Positions 37,274 to 46,920 of a stretch of DNA of 64,000 nt are shown one piece after another. Source of the DNA: Cellulomonas xiejunii. GTDB lineage: Bacteria; Actinomycetota; Actinomycetes; Actinomycetales; Cellulomonadaceae. The notes beneath the pieces were generated by a model. The model searched no databases and was not told the DNA's origin. It saw nothing but the letters and a program-made list of their open reading frames with translations. The stretch is from contig NZ_CP101987.1 of NCBI RefSeq assembly GCF_024508315.1, positions 1,364,001-1,428,000 of the forward strand, written 5' to 3'. The first letter of the stretch is position 1. Each line of letters opens with the position of its first letter. Position numbers and translations under genes: made by a program.

Positions 37274-38532
37274 TCCCCGGCCGCCGCGCGCAGCGCGTCG
37301 ACCGGGACCGCGCCGACCAGCACCCGGCCGTCGTCGAGCACCAGGACCGACAGGAGGGCCGAGGACAGCGCGCGGCCGCCCTCGACGGGCGTGGTCAGCT
37401 GCTCGTAGAGCGCCACCGTGTCGAGGTCCACGCCCGGACCGTCGCCTTCGGGTGCGAACTCCTCGTACAGCTCCTGCGCGCCGGCCGACCCGAGCTGCTT
37501 GTCGACCTGCGGCAGCCCGGCGACGGCCCCGGGGTCGCCCGCCACGAGTGCCGCGACGTCGACGTCCGACAGCTCGACGACGGTGTCCCACCCGGTGCCG
37601 GTGACCCGCGTGCCCTCCGGCAGGGGCGCGTCGGCCGGGTCGTCCGGCAGGGACGTCGGCAGGTCGCTCGGTGCGAGTCCCGCGAGCGCCGCGTCGTCGG
37701 GCAGCGGCAGGACGATCTCCCGCACGCTCGCACCCGGGGGTGCCGAGAAGGTCAGGACCGCGTCGTCGGGGGCCGCGAAGGTCACGTCGGTGAAGCCGAG
37801 CTCGAGCGCCGGTGTCGCGGCGTCGTCGCTGCCCCACACCTGCACGCGCAGCGGTGACCACGTCCGGGCGTCGACGGCCACGACGATGCGGCCGACGAGG
37901 GTCGTGCTGCTCCGCGGGGTCACGACCACCTGGTAGGCGTCCCGGCCCGCGACGGTCGTCGCCGCGTCCACGCTCACGGTCGCGTCGCGCTGTGCGCGCT
38001 CGAGCGCCTCGCGTCCGAGCTCGTCGGGGGTCGGCAGGTCCGCAGGCGGCCGGGCGGTGGCCCGCATCTTCTCGGCGCGCGCGGCGTCGTCGGGCGACAG
38101 GGCGTAGTGCACGACCTCGTCGTCCGACGACGAGTACGTCCACGCCTGCGTGCCGTCGGCCACGACCGAGTACTCCGAGGCCGTCCCCAGCAGGGAGACG
38201 CGCGAGCGCTGCCCGCCGTCGGACCACACGCGCAGCGTGGTCGAACCACTGAGGAGGCTCACCGGGTCCGCACCGGCGACCTGGGTCATCGACAGGTCGG
38301 GCAGCCCGAGGCGTGCCGTGTGGACGACGGTCCCCGACAGCGCCTGCGGCTCCGACTCCAGGACCCGGGTCAGCAGCTGCTCGGGCGTGAGCTCCGCCAG
38401 CGTCGCCGAGCCCGCCGACGCGAGCAGCGGAGGAGCCGCGAACGCCCCGGCGACGGCCACCACGGCGGCGGTGGGGACCGCCCAGGCAGCGCGGATCCGT
38501 GACCGGGTGGGCGAGACAGGGGTGGTGTCCAT
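37270..38532 (-). CDS. LolA-fold exported protein (DUF2092-like)
   Basis: 420-residue exported protein with an N-terminal signal or anchor helix (AWAVPTAAVVAVAGAFAAPPLLASAG). A LolA/LppX-like beta domain follows, beginning ELTPEQLLTRVLESEPQALSGTVVHTARLGLPDL and including GRDAYQVVVTPRSSTTLVGRIVVAVDARTWSPLRVQVW. Proteins with this fold bind lipids or lipoprotein acyl chains. In a monoderm bacterium it cannot serve outer-membrane transport, so a role with the ABC exporter or as a stress sensor (RseB-like) is more likely. It is divergent from the response regulator and overlaps the ATPase gene. Confidence 0.83.
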   Translation of the reverse strand: MDTTPVSPTRSRIRAAWAVPTAAVVAVAGAFAAPPLLASAGSATLAELTPEQLLTRVLESEPQALSGTVVHTARLGLPDLSMTQVAGADPVSLLSGSTTLRVWSDGGQRSRVSLLGTASEYSVVADGTQAWTYSSSDDEVVHYALSPDDAARAEKMRATARPPADLPTPDELGREALERAQRDATVSVDAATTVAGRDAYQVVVTPRSSTTLVGRIVVAVDARTWSPLRVQVWGSDDAATPALELGFTDVTFAAPDDAVLTFSAPPGASVREIVLPLPDDAALAGLAPSDLPTSLPDDPADAPLPEGTRVTGTGWDTVVELSDVDVAALVAGDPGAVAGLPQVDKQLGSAGAQELYEEFAPEGDGPGVDLDTVALYEQLTTPVEGGRALSSALLSVLVLDDGRVLVGAVPVDALRAAAGE

Positions 38533-38625
38533 GGCCCCACCGTGCACCCTGCGGCCTGAGCGGACACTGAGAGCGCGGCGACCGCGGGCGGCGTGCCGCC
38601 GCGCGACGGGTGGGATGCTGCCGGG

Positions 38626-39282
38626 GTGCGCGTGCTCGTGGTCGACGACGAGGTCGGGCTCGTGCGCGCCCTGCGCCGGGGGCTGACGGCCGAGGGGTTC
38701 GCGGTCGACGCCGCGCACGACGGCGACACGGGCCTGGCGATGGCGGTCGACGGCGCGTACGACGTGCTGGTCGTCGACGTGATGCTGCCGCGGCGCAACG
38801 GCTACGACGTCGTCACCGCGCTGCGGGCGCAGGACGTGTGGACGCCCGTGCTCATGCTGTCCGCGAAGGACGGTGAGCACGACGTCGCCGACGGGCTCGA
38901 CGTCGGCGCCGACGACTACCTCACCAAGCCGTTCTCGTTCGTCGTGCTCGTGGCCCGGCTGCGTGCGCTCGTGCGCCGCCCCGTCGCCCCGCGCCCGGCG
39001 GTGCTGCGGGTCGGCGACCTGACGCTCGACCCGTCGTCCCGCGCCGTGACGCGGGCCGGCCGGCCGGTCGAGCTGACGCTGCGGGAGACCGCGCTCCTGG
39101 AGTACCTGCTGCGTCACGCGGGGCGGGTCGTCGGCAAGATCGAGCTGCTCGACCACGTCTTCGACACCGGCGGTGAGGACCCCAACGTCGTCGAGGTGTA
39201 CGTCGGCTACCTGCGCCGCAAGCTCGGGCGCGACGCCGTCGCCACGGTGCGCGGCGCCGGGTACCGGGTGGGCGATCCGTGA
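38626..39282 (+). CDS. OmpR/PhoB-family response regulator
   Basis: 218-residue regulator. Receiver domain (1-115) with acidic D7/D8, phospho-acceptor D51 (VLVVDVMLPRRNGYD), and KPF loop; a C-terminal winged helix (about 125-215) with VVEVYVGYLRRKLG. GTG start at 38626. The kinase start overlaps its stop by four bases. Divergence from the LolA-like/ABC operon across 93 bp strongly suggests that it controls that operon. Confidence 0.95.
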   Translation: MRVLVVDDEVGLVRALRRGLTAEGFAVDAAHDGDTGLAMAVDGAYDVLVVDVMLPRRNGYDVVTALRAQDVWTPVLMLSAKDGEHDVADGLDVGADDYLTKPFSFVVLVARLRALVRRPVAPRPAVLRVGDLTLDPSSRAVTRAGRPVELTLRETALLEYLLRHAGRVVGKIELLDHVFDTGGEDPNVVEVYVGYLRRKLGRDAVATVRGAGYRVGDP

Positions 39283-40682
39283 GCGCGTCGCACGAGGCCG
39301 GGTCCCGGCCGGCGCGCGGGATGTCGCTGCGTGCGCGGCTCACGCTCGTCGCGACCCTCGCGGTCGCGGCCGTGCTCGTCGCCGGCGCGCTGGCGCTGTC
39401 CGCCGCCCTCGGCACGGCACGGACCGCCGCGCTCGACGACGTCGTCCGCGACCGTTCCGCGACGCTCGCGGCGCTCGTCGCCGACGACCGGGTCCCCGAC
39501 GCGCTGCCCGTGGTCCAGCCGGGCGAGGTCGCGCAGCTGCTCGACGCGGACGGGGGAGTGCTGGCGACGTCGACGACGGCGACCCGCACGCTGCCGGTGG
39601 TGGACGCCGCGACGCTCGCGGACTGGCGCGCACGTGCCGGGGAGGAGCCGCTCGTGCTGGGCACCGACGCGAGCGCCTACGACGACGTCGCGCGGGCGGC
39701 CGTCCGCGCTGTCACCTACCGTGGCGCGCCCGCGACGCTCGTGACGACCGTGCCCGCGACCGACGTGCAGGCCGTGCTGCGCGCGCTGCGCATCGCGCTG
39801 CTGCTCGTCGTGCCCGTCCTGACCGCGGGGTTCGGCCTCGTGCTCTGGACCGTCCTGGGCCGGGCGCTGGCACCCGTCGAGCAGCTGCGTGCGGCCGCCG
39901 CCGAGGTCGCGCTCGCGGGTGGGCCGGGTTCCCTGCCGGTGCCGGCGGCCGACGACGAGCTGGGCGCGCTCGCCCGCACGCTCAACGCGATGCTCGACCG
40001 GCTGGAGGTCGCCGCCGCGCGCCAGCGCACGTTCGTCGCGGACGCCGCGCACGAGCTGCGCTCACCCGTGGCCGCCACCCGGGCCGCGGTCGAGGTGGCC
40101 GCGGCCCACCCCGAGGCCTACCCGGTCGCGGACCTCGTCGCGGACCTCGCACCGCAGGTCGCGCGCATGCAGACGCTCGTCGACGACCTCCTGGTCCTCG
40201 CGCGCGTGGGCTCCTGGGACGTGGCTGCGGGTCCCGTGGACCTCGCGACCGTCGTCGCGGACGCCGTGGCCGCCGTCGCGCCCGACGCCGCGGCACGGGG
40301 GGTGCGCGTCACCGTCAGCGGCGAGGCGACGGGCACCGGGGCCCCTGAGGCGGTCGGCCGGGTCGTGCGCAACCTGGTCGCGAACGCCGTGCGGCACGCG
40401 CGCTCGACCGTCGAGGTCCGGGTGGGGGTCGGGGCGGGCGAGGGGACGGCGCGTGCGCAGGTCGTCGTCGACGACGACGGGCGCGGCGTGGCGCCCGCCG
40501 ACCGCGAGCGCGTGTTCGAGCGGTTCGTGCGGCTCGACGAGGCGCGCGAGCGCGACACGGGCGGGGCCGGCCTCGGGCTGGCGATCGCCCGTGAGGTCGC
40601 GCGCGAGCTCGGCGGCGACGTGCACCTCGACACCGCGCCGACGGGCGGTGCGCGGGCCGTGCTCGAGCTCCCGGCGGGTTGA
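39279..40682 (+). CDS. Sensor histidine kinase
   Basis: 467-residue membrane kinase. TM1 (about 22-45) and TM2 (172-193) flank an exported sensor domain of about 125 residues. A HAMP linker leads to the phospho-acceptor H258 in ADAAHELRSPVAATRAA. The ATPase domain has N box NLVANAVRHA, G1 VDDDGRGV, and G2 GGAGLGLAIA. Its sensor domain has no recognisable ligand motif. It is the cognate kinase of the upstream regulator (GTGA overlap). Confidence 0.95.
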   Translation: MSASHEAGSRPARGMSLRARLTLVATLAVAAVLVAGALALSAALGTARTAALDDVVRDRSATLAALVADDRVPDALPVVQPGEVAQLLDADGGVLATSTTATRTLPVVDAATLADWRARAGEEPLVLGTDASAYDDVARAAVRAVTYRGAPATLVTTVPATDVQAVLRALRIALLLVVPVLTAGFGLVLWTVLGRALAPVEQLRAAAAEVALAGGPGSLPVPAADDELGALARTLNAMLDRLEVAAARQRTFVADAAHELRSPVAATRAAVEVAAAHPEAYPVADLVADLAPQVARMQTLVDDLLVLARVGSWDVAAGPVDLATVVADAVAAVAPDAAARGVRVTVSGEATGTGAPEAVGRVVRNLVANAVRHARSTVEVRVGVGAGEGTARAQVVVDDDGRGVAPADRERVFERFVRLDEARERDTGGAGLGLAIAREVARELGGDVHLDTAPTGGARAVLELPAG

Positions 40683-40792
40683 CCGTGCGGCGGCTACGGG
40701 GCCTCCTTGAGGTGCGTACCGCGCGCGGGTCAGTGCTGCCCGTGCGACGATCCGGTGGCGCGTCCGCCCGGGCCGCGCGCGACGGGAGAGTC

Positions 40793-41584
40793 ATGCCGCT
40801 GACGGTCCGAGGTCCACGCACACCCGACGGGGCGACGGTCAACGACCACCGGATCGACGGCCTCACGCTGCGTGCCTGGACACTCGCGAACGCCTCGCCC
40901 GACCAGCCTGCCGAGGCGCGCCGCGACGTCGTGCTCGTGCACGGGCTCGGGGCGTCGTCCGCCTCCTTCGAGCACCTCGCGCAGCACCTGGCCCGCAGCG
41001 GCACGGTCCACGTCCTGGACCTGCCGGGCTTCGCGGGCCTGCCGCGCCCCGGTGACCGTCTCGAGGTCGAGGACCTCGCGCGCCTGGTCACACGGTGGAT
41101 CGAGCGGGCCGACCTGGTGCGCCCCACGCTCGTGGGCCACTCGATGGGGGCGCAGGTCGTGACCGAGGTCGCGGCGTCCGCACCCGGGGTGGTGTCGGGA
41201 CTCGTGCTCGTGGGCCCGACGACCGACGCGGCGGGGCGCTCGGCCCCGCGTCAGCTGCTGCGGCTCGCGCGCAGCACGGCGCACGACTCCGCGGCGCTGC
41301 AGCGCGTGCTGCTGCGCTCCTACCTCGAGTGCGGCCCGCGCTGGTACCTGACGGAGCTGCGCGCGATGCTGCGCCACCACATCGAGGTCCGGCTGCCGCA
41401 CGTCGACGTGCCGGTGCTGGTCGTGCGCGGTGCGCGGGACAGCGTCGCGCCCGACGACTGGGCGCAGCTCCTGGCGGGGAGCGTGCCGCAGGGACGTGTC
41501 GTCACCGTCCCCGGCGGCGGGCACGCCGTGATGTACGACCACGCGTCCGAGGTCAGCGACCTGGTCCGGGAGCACGTGGGGTGA
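40793..41584 (+). CDS. Alpha/beta hydrolase
   Basis: 263-residue alpha/beta hydrolase with HG oxyanion motif (LVHGLGAS), nucleophile GHSMGAQ, Asp in VRGARDSVAPDDW and His in PGGGHAVMYD. It starts at 40793 after GGGAGAG; longer upstream frame lacks support. The stop overlaps the next lipase-like gene, so two hydrolases are translated together. The natural ester substrate is unknown. Confidence 0.9.
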   Translation: MPLTVRGPRTPDGATVNDHRIDGLTLRAWTLANASPDQPAEARRDVVLVHGLGASSASFEHLAQHLARSGTVHVLDLPGFAGLPRPGDRLEVEDLARLVTRWIERADLVRPTLVGHSMGAQVVTEVAASAPGVVSGLVLVGPTTDAAGRSAPRQLLRLARSTAHDSAALQRVLLRSYLECGPRWYLTELRAMLRHHIEVRLPHVDVPVLVVRGARDSVAPDDWAQLLAGSVPQGRVVTVPGGGHAVMYDHASEVSDLVREHVG

Positions 41585-42297
41585 GGGGAGTGGTGCCGCG
41601 TCGGCTCGAGCAGGGGGTGGCGTGGGCGCGGGACTACGCGTGGGTCGTCCGTGCCCAGGCGCGCGCGACGCTCCGCCCGCCGCCGGTCGACGCGCTGGCG
41701 ACGGGGGACCGCGTACCGGTGGTCCTGCTGCCGGGGATCTACGAGACGTGGCCCGTGATGTCCGGGCTGGCACGGGCGCTGTACGCGGCGGGGCACCCCG
41801 TCCACGCGGTCCCCGCTCTCGGGATCAACCGCCGGGGGCTGGAGGAGTCGGCGCGCCTCGCCGTCGCGCGGCTCGAGGAGCTCGCGCTCGGGCGGGTGGT
41901 CCTCGTCGCGCACTCGAAGGGCGGGCTGATCGGCAAGCTCGTGCTGTCCGACCCCGTGGTGGGGCCGGACGTCGCCGGGCTCGTCGCCGTCAACACGCCC
42001 TTCGCGGGCTCGGTGTACGCGCGCTGGTTCCCCGCTCGGCCCGTGCGCGCGCTGTCGCCGCTGGACCCGCACGTGCTGGCCCTCGCCCGCGAGGTCGCGA
42101 CGCACGCGCGGATCTGGTCGGTCTTCGCACGGTTCGACCCGCACGTGCCCGGGGGCAGCGAGCTGCGGGGGGCCGTCAACGTCCGGCTGCCTCTTGACGG
42201 GCACTTCCGCCCGCTCGACGACCCGCGGCTGCACGCCGTCGTGCTCGACGCCGTCACGCAGCTCGCGGCCGCCGGTCAGAGGCCCGCAGGCTCCTGA
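41581..42297 (+). CDS. Lipase/esterase-like alpha/beta hydrolase
   Basis: 238-residue hydrolase. The segment PVVLLPGIYETWPVMSGLARAL and nucleophile elbow VAHSKGGLIGK fit the triacylglycerol-lipase/PGAP1-like group. VNTPFAGSVYARWF and a C-terminal DGHFRPLDD (likely His) follow. The GTG at 41581 overlaps the previous stop; a GTG at 41593 after AGGGGAG is an alternative start. No signal peptide is seen, so it probably acts in the cytoplasm or on the inner membrane face. Confidence 0.82.
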   Translation: MRGVVPRRLEQGVAWARDYAWVVRAQARATLRPPPVDALATGDRVPVVLLPGIYETWPVMSGLARALYAAGHPVHAVPALGINRRGLEESARLAVARLEELALGRVVLVAHSKGGLIGKLVLSDPVVGPDVAGLVAVNTPFAGSVYARWFPARPVRALSPLDPHVLALAREVATHARIWSVFARFDPHVPGGSELRGAVNVRLPLDGHFRPLDDPRLHAVVLDAVTQLAAAGQRPAGS

Positions 42298-42318
42298 ACG
42301 GCGGCCACGCGCGGGGCG

Positions 42319-43812
42319 TCAGTGGTGCGCCGGGACGGGCGCCCCCGCGGGGGCCGGGCGCACGGCGAACGCGGCGACGACCGCCGGGAGCGTGATCACG
42401 GCACCGACCAGGAACGCCGCCCGCACCCCGCCGGCGGTCGCGACGACCTCGGACGCACCCCCCGCGACCAGGCCCGCGGCGGTGGCGGACAGCACCGTGA
42501 CGAACACCGCCGTCCCCGCGGCACCGGCCACCTGCTGGACCGTCCCGATCACGGCGGACCCGTGCGAGTACCGGTCCGGGGGGACCGACCCGAGGGCCGA
42601 GGTGAACAACGGCGTGAAGACGAGCGCCAGGCCGGCGGACATCGTCAGGTGCGCGCCCACCAGCAGCCACGGCGAGCTGCCGGCGCCCAGCAGCAGGGCC
42701 ATGCCCCACGTGGCGGCGCTCACCAGCAGCGTGCCGGGGACCAGCAAGGGCCGCGGCCCGACCCGGTCGTACGCGCGCCCGACGGCCGGTGCCAGCAGGC
42801 CCATGAGCAGGCCACCGGGCAGGAGCATCAGACCCGTGCGCAGGGTGTCGACCCCCAGCACGTCCTGCGCGTAGATCGGCAGCATGATGATGACGCCGAA
42901 GAGCGCCACCATCATCACGGCCATCAGCGCCACGCCCACGGCGAAGGTGCGGGACCGGAACGTGCGCAGGTCCAGCAGGGCGTCGTCGGTGCGCTGCAGC
43001 CGGAGCTGACGCGCGACGAAGAGCGTCAGGCCGGCGGCCCCGGCCAGCAGCGCGCCGAGCGTGACCGCCTCGAGACCGCCGGTCGCTGCTTCACCGATGC
43101 GGGACATGCCGAAGACGAGCCCGCCGAAGGCGACCGCCGACAGCACCACGGACACGACGTCCACGCGCGCGCGTCGGGGCTCGGTGACGTCCGGCAGCCG
43201 CAGCGCGCCCAGCGCGAGGGCGCCCAGCGCGATGGGCAGGACGAGACCGAACATCCAGCGCCAGTCCAGGACCGAGAGGATCAGCCCGGAGATCGTCGGG
43301 CCCAGCGCCGGTGCGACGGAGATGACGATCGAGATGTTGCCCATGGTCCGGCCGCGCGACGCGGGGGGCGTCACGGTCATCACGGTCGTCATGAGCAGCG
43401 GCAGCATGACCGCGGTACCGGTGGCCTGCACGACGCGCCCGGCCAGCAGAACCTCGAACCCGGGGGACAGCGCGCACACGAGCGTGCCGAGCGAGAAGAG
43501 CCCCATGGCGGTGAGGAACGCGCCGCGGGTCGTCGTCCGCTGCAGGAAGAAGCCCGTGACGGGGATGACGACGGCCATGGTCAGCAGGAAGGCCGTGGTC
43601 AGCCACTGCGCGGTGCTCGCGGTGATCGCGAGGTCGTCCATGAGGCGCGGGAGCGCGACGCCCATGATCGTCTCGTTGAGGATGACGACGAACGTGGAGA
43701 CGAGCAGGAGCGTGACGGCGAGCCGGTCGCGCGCCGACATCGTCGCCGGCACGTCGGGCGCGTCGGAGGTCGGGTCCACCAGAGCGGTGGGTGGAGCGGT
43801 GCGGTCGGTCAC
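42319..43812 (-). CDS. DHA2-type MFS drug-efflux transporter (EmrB/QacA-like)
   Basis: 497-residue proton-coupled transporter with about 14 helices. Motif C-like GLILSVLDWRWMFGL, the opening FVVILNETIMGVALPRL, and WLTTAFLLTMAVVIPVTGFF are typical of the EmrB/QacA (DHA2) family. The GTG at 43812 has AGGCGA nearby. The 211-bp upstream gap contains no recognisable regulator gene, and no TetR or MarR neighbour is present. Substrate range cannot be predicted. Confidence 0.92.
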   Translation of the reverse strand: MTDRTAPPTALVDPTSDAPDVPATMSARDRLAVTLLLVSTFVVILNETIMGVALPRLMDDLAITASTAQWLTTAFLLTMAVVIPVTGFFLQRTTTRGAFLTAMGLFSLGTLVCALSPGFEVLLAGRVVQATGTAVMLPLLMTTVMTVTPPASRGRTMGNISIVISVAPALGPTISGLILSVLDWRWMFGLVLPIALGALALGALRLPDVTEPRRARVDVVSVVLSAVAFGGLVFGMSRIGEAATGGLEAVTLGALLAGAAGLTLFVARQLRLQRTDDALLDLRTFRSRTFAVGVALMAVMMVALFGVIIMLPIYAQDVLGVDTLRTGLMLLPGGLLMGLLAPAVGRAYDRVGPRPLLVPGTLLVSAATWGMALLLGAGSSPWLLVGAHLTMSAGLALVFTPLFTSALGSVPPDRYSHGSAVIGTVQQVAGAAGTAVFVTVLSATAAGLVAGGASEVVATAGGVRAAFLVGAVITLPAVVAAFAVRPAPAGAPVPAHH

Positions 43813-44023
43813 GTGGTCGCCTGTCGTCGGTGCCCACGGGCACGGGTCTGGTGCGGGCCGGACGGGGAGAGGGTGCAGGAGAGCACCCCGACAGTCTCTG
43901 TGGGCAACCCGCGGAGGGTCGACGCAATTCCGTCCACCCGTGCAGACCGGCCCGGCCGCGCGATCTCGTCGCCGGCCGCGGCCGGTGGTCGCCGACGGGA
44001 CGAGTTGGCGTCGCGGGTGAGGC

Positions 44024-44764
44024 CTACGCCGTCGCGAGGAACGCGTCGAGCAGGCCCACGACGACCGTCGCCGAACGCTCGGCCGCGTCGTCGACGTGCG
44101 CGCTGAAGTCGACGCCCGCGATCGGTCCGCACAGGTCGGAGATGCCGCGCACGGAGAGGAAGGGCACCCCCGCCAGGTACGCCGCCTGCGCCAGCGCGGT
44201 CGACTCCATGTCGCACGCGAGCGCGTCGGGGAACGCCTCACGCATGCCCACGGCCCGCTCCGCGTCGACGAAGACGTCGCTCGACACGATCAGGCCGGTG
44301 CGCACGGTCGGCCCACCGGCGTCGACGCCCGCCGCCGCGGTCAGCAGGGCGGGGTCCGCATCGAACCGCGCGGGCATGCCGGGTACCTGTCCGAGCGCGT
44401 AGCCGAAGACCCGCGCGTCGGCCGCGCCGAACACGGTCGTCGCGCCGACGACCACGTCGCCGACGCGCACGTCGAGCCCCAGGCCGCCGGCCGAGCCCGC
44501 GCTCAGCGCGACGCGCGCGCCCGTCCCGTGCAGCGCGAGCGTCGCGGCCGAGGCCGCGTTGACGATGCCGATGCCGCAGGTCACGAGCAGGACGCGCGCC
44601 CCGTTCATGTCGAGCACGCGGCGCCGGGCGCCGACGACCTCGACCTCGTCCCCGACGGCGGACGCCCGGTCGAGGAAGGGTGACGCCTCGACGCCCATCG
44701 CCGTGACGACGACGGCGTCCGCACGAGCACCGGATGCGGCGGACAGCTCCGCGATGCCGCTCAC
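44024..44764 (-). CDS. mtnN: 5'-methylthioadenosine/S-adenosylhomocysteine nucleosidase-like enzyme
   Basis: 246-residue nucleosidase of the PNP/UDP family. [14 protein letters not shown] holds the general-acid Glu, [16 protein letters not shown] the phosphorylase-like loop, and [26 protein letters not shown] the Met-Glu ribose contact and catalytic Asp. It would cleave S-adenosylhomocysteine to S-ribosylhomocysteine, the substrate of the adjacent LuxS. The GTG at 44764 overlaps the luxS stop (GTGA), tying the two steps together. Confidence 0.88.
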   Translation of the reverse strand: MSGIAELSAASGARADAVVVTAMGVEASPFLDRASAVGDEVEVVGARRRVLDMNGARVLLVTCGIGIVNAASAATLALHGTGARVALSAGSAGGLGLDVRVGDVVVGATTVFGAADARVFGYALGQVPGMPARFDADPALLTAAAGVDAGGPTVRTGLIVSSDVFVDAERAVGMREAFPDALACDMESTALAQAAYLAGVPFLSVRGISDLCGPIAGVDFSAHVDDAAERSATVVVGLLDAFLATA

Positions 44765-45228
44765 GCCGTCACCGAGCTCCACTCGTCACGGGCCGCGAGG
44801 AACGTGCGGGCGACATCCTGCGCGCCGGCGAGGGTGTGGTGCGCGCCCCAGCCGCACTGCACCTCGTTGGCCGCGGGCACCTCGTCCGCGCCGAGGACGT
44901 CGGTGAGCGTGGCGGCCACGAGGTCCGCGACCTGCTCGGTCGTCCACCGGCCCTCGAGCATGAGGTAGAAGCCCGTCTGGCAGCCCATGGGGGAGAAGTC
45001 CAGGACACGGTCCGAGTGGTTGCGCGCGTGCTCGGCGAACAGGTGCTCGAGGGAGTGCACGGCGTCCATCTCGAGGTGCGCCACGTTCGGCTGCGTGAAC
45101 CGCACGTCGAACTTCGACAGGACGTCCCCGTGGGGCAGCTCCTTGAGGTCCGCGAGCCGGATGTACGGCGCGACGACGGTGCGGTGGTCCAGGTTGAACG
45201 ACTCGACGTTCATGCGAGGTGTGTCCAC
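44761..45228 (-). CDS. luxS: S-ribosylhomocysteine lyase (autoinducer-2 synthase)
   Basis: 155-residue metalloenzyme that splits S-ribosylhomocysteine into homocysteine and DPD, the precursor of AI-2. The metal ligands are visible as H58-x-x-E61-H62 (HSLEH) and C125 (CGWGAHH). The catalytic Cys83 lies in [12 protein letters not shown]. The start is uncertain: the GTG at 45228 sits six bases after a CACACT hexamer and is preferred; ATG codons at 45246 and 45213 (MNVES) are alternatives. It begins a two-gene unit with the nucleosidase. Confidence 0.9.
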   Translation of the reverse strand: MDTPRMNVESFNLDHRTVVAPYIRLADLKELPHGDVLSKFDVRFTQPNVAHLEMDAVHSLEHLFAEHARNHSDRVLDFSPMGCQTGFYLMLEGRWTTEQVADLVAATLTDVLGADEVPAANEVQCGWGAHHTLAGAQDVARTFLAARDEWSSVTA

Positions 45229-45296
45229 GTGACCAGTGTGCGGCATCCCGCACGTGGTCCGCCGGTGCGTCCGCGCACAGCGGAGCGGGCGCGGGC

Positions 45297-46190
45297 TCAG
45301 CGCGCGCGCAGCTCCACGAGCACCCGCGGGAGCTCGGCCAGGAGCTCGCGCGCCAGGTACCCGTGCGGCCCCACGGCCGCCGCGAGCCGGTCACCCGCCA
45401 CGCCGTGCACCTCGACACCGAAGCAGGCAGCCTGCGCCGGGTCGGCGCCGCGTGCGAGCAGGCCGCCGACGGCACCCGCCAGGACGTCCCCGCTGCCCGA
45501 CGTGCCCAGCCCGGAGTACCCGGTCGACGAGCGCCAGCGTCGCCCGTGCGGCTCCGCCACGACCCCGGCGCAGGCGACGACGACCCCGTACTCGTCCGCG
45601 ATGCGGGCGGCCGCGGGGACGTCACCGTCGTCGCGTCCCTCGTCGGTGGTGCCGGCCTCCTCGCCCAGGAGGCGACCGGCCTCGCTCGTGTTGGGCGTGA
45701 GCACCGCGCGCCCCTGCAGCGCCTCACGGACGTCCGCGGCGTCGCGCAGCACGCCCAGCGCGAACGCGTCGAGCACGAACGGCGTCGCGTCGGGAGCGGC
45801 CCGCACCGCGGCACGCAGCAGGGCGAGCGTCCCGTCCGGCTCGTCCAGTCCTGGCCCGACGACGACGACGTCGGCACGCTCCAGCTCGCTGCCCAGCGTG
45901 TCGCCGGGACCCGTGACGGAGCCCGTGGGCCCCTCGTCGAGCGCGACGACCCCTGCCTCGGGGACCGCGACGGCCAGCGGTGCGGCGACCGACGCGGCCA
46001 CGCCGAGCGTGAGCCGACCCGCGCCGACGCGCAGCGCCGCGAGCCCGGCCAGCAGGACGGCGCCCGGCGTCCCGCGCGCACCGCCGAGCACGAGCACGCC
46101 CCCGCGCGCGTCCTTGCCGCCCGTGGGCTGCGGCAGCGGGTGATCCCGCAGCAGCGCGGGGCTGAGCACCAGGTCACCCACCGGAGTCAC
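45297..46190 (-). CDS. nnrD: ADP-dependent NAD(P)H-hydrate dehydratase
   Basis: 297-residue ribokinase-like repair enzyme that dehydrates damaged NAD(P)HX using ADP. Motifs are [46 protein letters not shown] and the signature [16 protein letters not shown]. It lacks the epimerase domain that many bacteria fuse to it (YjeF N-terminal). The GTG at 46190 lies 15 bases inside the end of the histidine phosphatase gene. The operon grouping with phosphatase and membrane protein has no obvious metabolic logic. Confidence 0.92.
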   Translation of the reverse strand: MTPVGDLVLSPALLRDHPLPQPTGGKDARGGVLVLGGARGTPGAVLLAGLAALRVGAGRLTLGVAASVAAPLAVAVPEAGVVALDEGPTGSVTGPGDTLGSELERADVVVVGPGLDEPDGTLALLRAAVRAAPDATPFVLDAFALGVLRDAADVREALQGRAVLTPNTSEAGRLLGEEAGTTDEGRDDGDVPAAARIADEYGVVVACAGVVAEPHGRRWRSSTGYSGLGTSGSGDVLAGAVGGLLARGADPAQAACFGVEVHGVAGDRLAAAVGPHGYLARELLAELPRVLVELRAR

Positions 46191-46920
46191 CCGTTCCCGG
46201 GTGCTCGGTCACCGGCGCGTCGAGCTCCGCGAGGTGGTCGACCTCGTCGAAGGCGACGAGCCGCCACGCGCCGTCGACACGGTCGAGCCGGGTGACCGAG
46301 GCGTTGCGCACGCTGCGTTCGCGCACGACGGCCATGAGCTCGTCCTCGGTGAGCTCCTCGAGCGCGAAGCGCAGCAGCATGACGACCGCGTCGTGCGCGA
46401 CGACGAGCACCCGTCGGTCCGCGTCACGGGGCGCCAGGTCGCCGACGGCGGCGCGCAGCCGCAGCGCGACGTCGGCCCACGACTCGCCGCCCGGCGGGCG
46501 GTGGTACATCTTCCCGAGGTGCCGGCGGCGCTCGGCCTCCTCGGGGTACCGGTCCCGCACGCCGCGCCACGTCAGGCGATCGAGGATGCCGAGCTCGCGG
46601 TCGCGCAGGCGCTCGTCGCGCCGCACCGTCAGGTCGAGCCCCGCGGTTCGGAGCGCGATCGTGGCCGTCTCCAGCGTCCGCAGGTACGGCGAGCACCAGA
46701 CGACCTCGGGCTGCTCGTCCGACGGCAGCGTGGCGAGCCAGACGCCGAGCGCCTCGGCCTGGGCGCGCCCGAGGTCCGACAGCGGGGTGTCGGCGTCCCG
46801 CGTCGCGACGTCGACCACGGGCGCAGCCTCGCGGTCGGCGCGGGTGGCCGCGACGTTGCCGACGCTCTCACCGTGGCGCACGAGCACGAGGCTCGTCGGG
46901 GTGGCGGCGGGCGTCGTCAC
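46174..46920 (-). CDS. Histidine phosphatase family protein
   Basis: 248-residue phosphoglycerate-mutase-like phosphatase. The catalytic histidine lies in VLVRHGESVGN, the second histidine in VLVVAHDAVVMLLR, and the phosphate-contacting Arg/Glu in RDRELGIL. Broad family, so the substrate (phosphosugar, nucleotide or other) is undefined. The GTG at 46920 overlaps the stop of the upstream small membrane protein gene by four bases. Confidence 0.9.
   Translation of the reverse strand: MTTPAATPTSLVLVRHGESVGNVAATRADREAAPVVDVATRDADTPLSDLGRAQAEALGVWLATLPSDEQPEVVWCSPYLRTLETATIALRTAGLDLTVRRDERLRDRELGILDRLTWRGVRDRYPEEAERRRHLGKMYHRPPGGESWADVALRLRAAVGDLAPRDADRRVLVVAHDAVVMLLRFALEELTEDELMAVVRERSVRNASVTRLDRVDGAWRLVAFDEVDHLAELDAPVTEHPGTGDSGG

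Noticed and set aside
39207..40052. 281-codon antisense frame opposite the histidine kinase
   Set aside because: It is the shadow of a fully supported kinase with all catalytic motifs.
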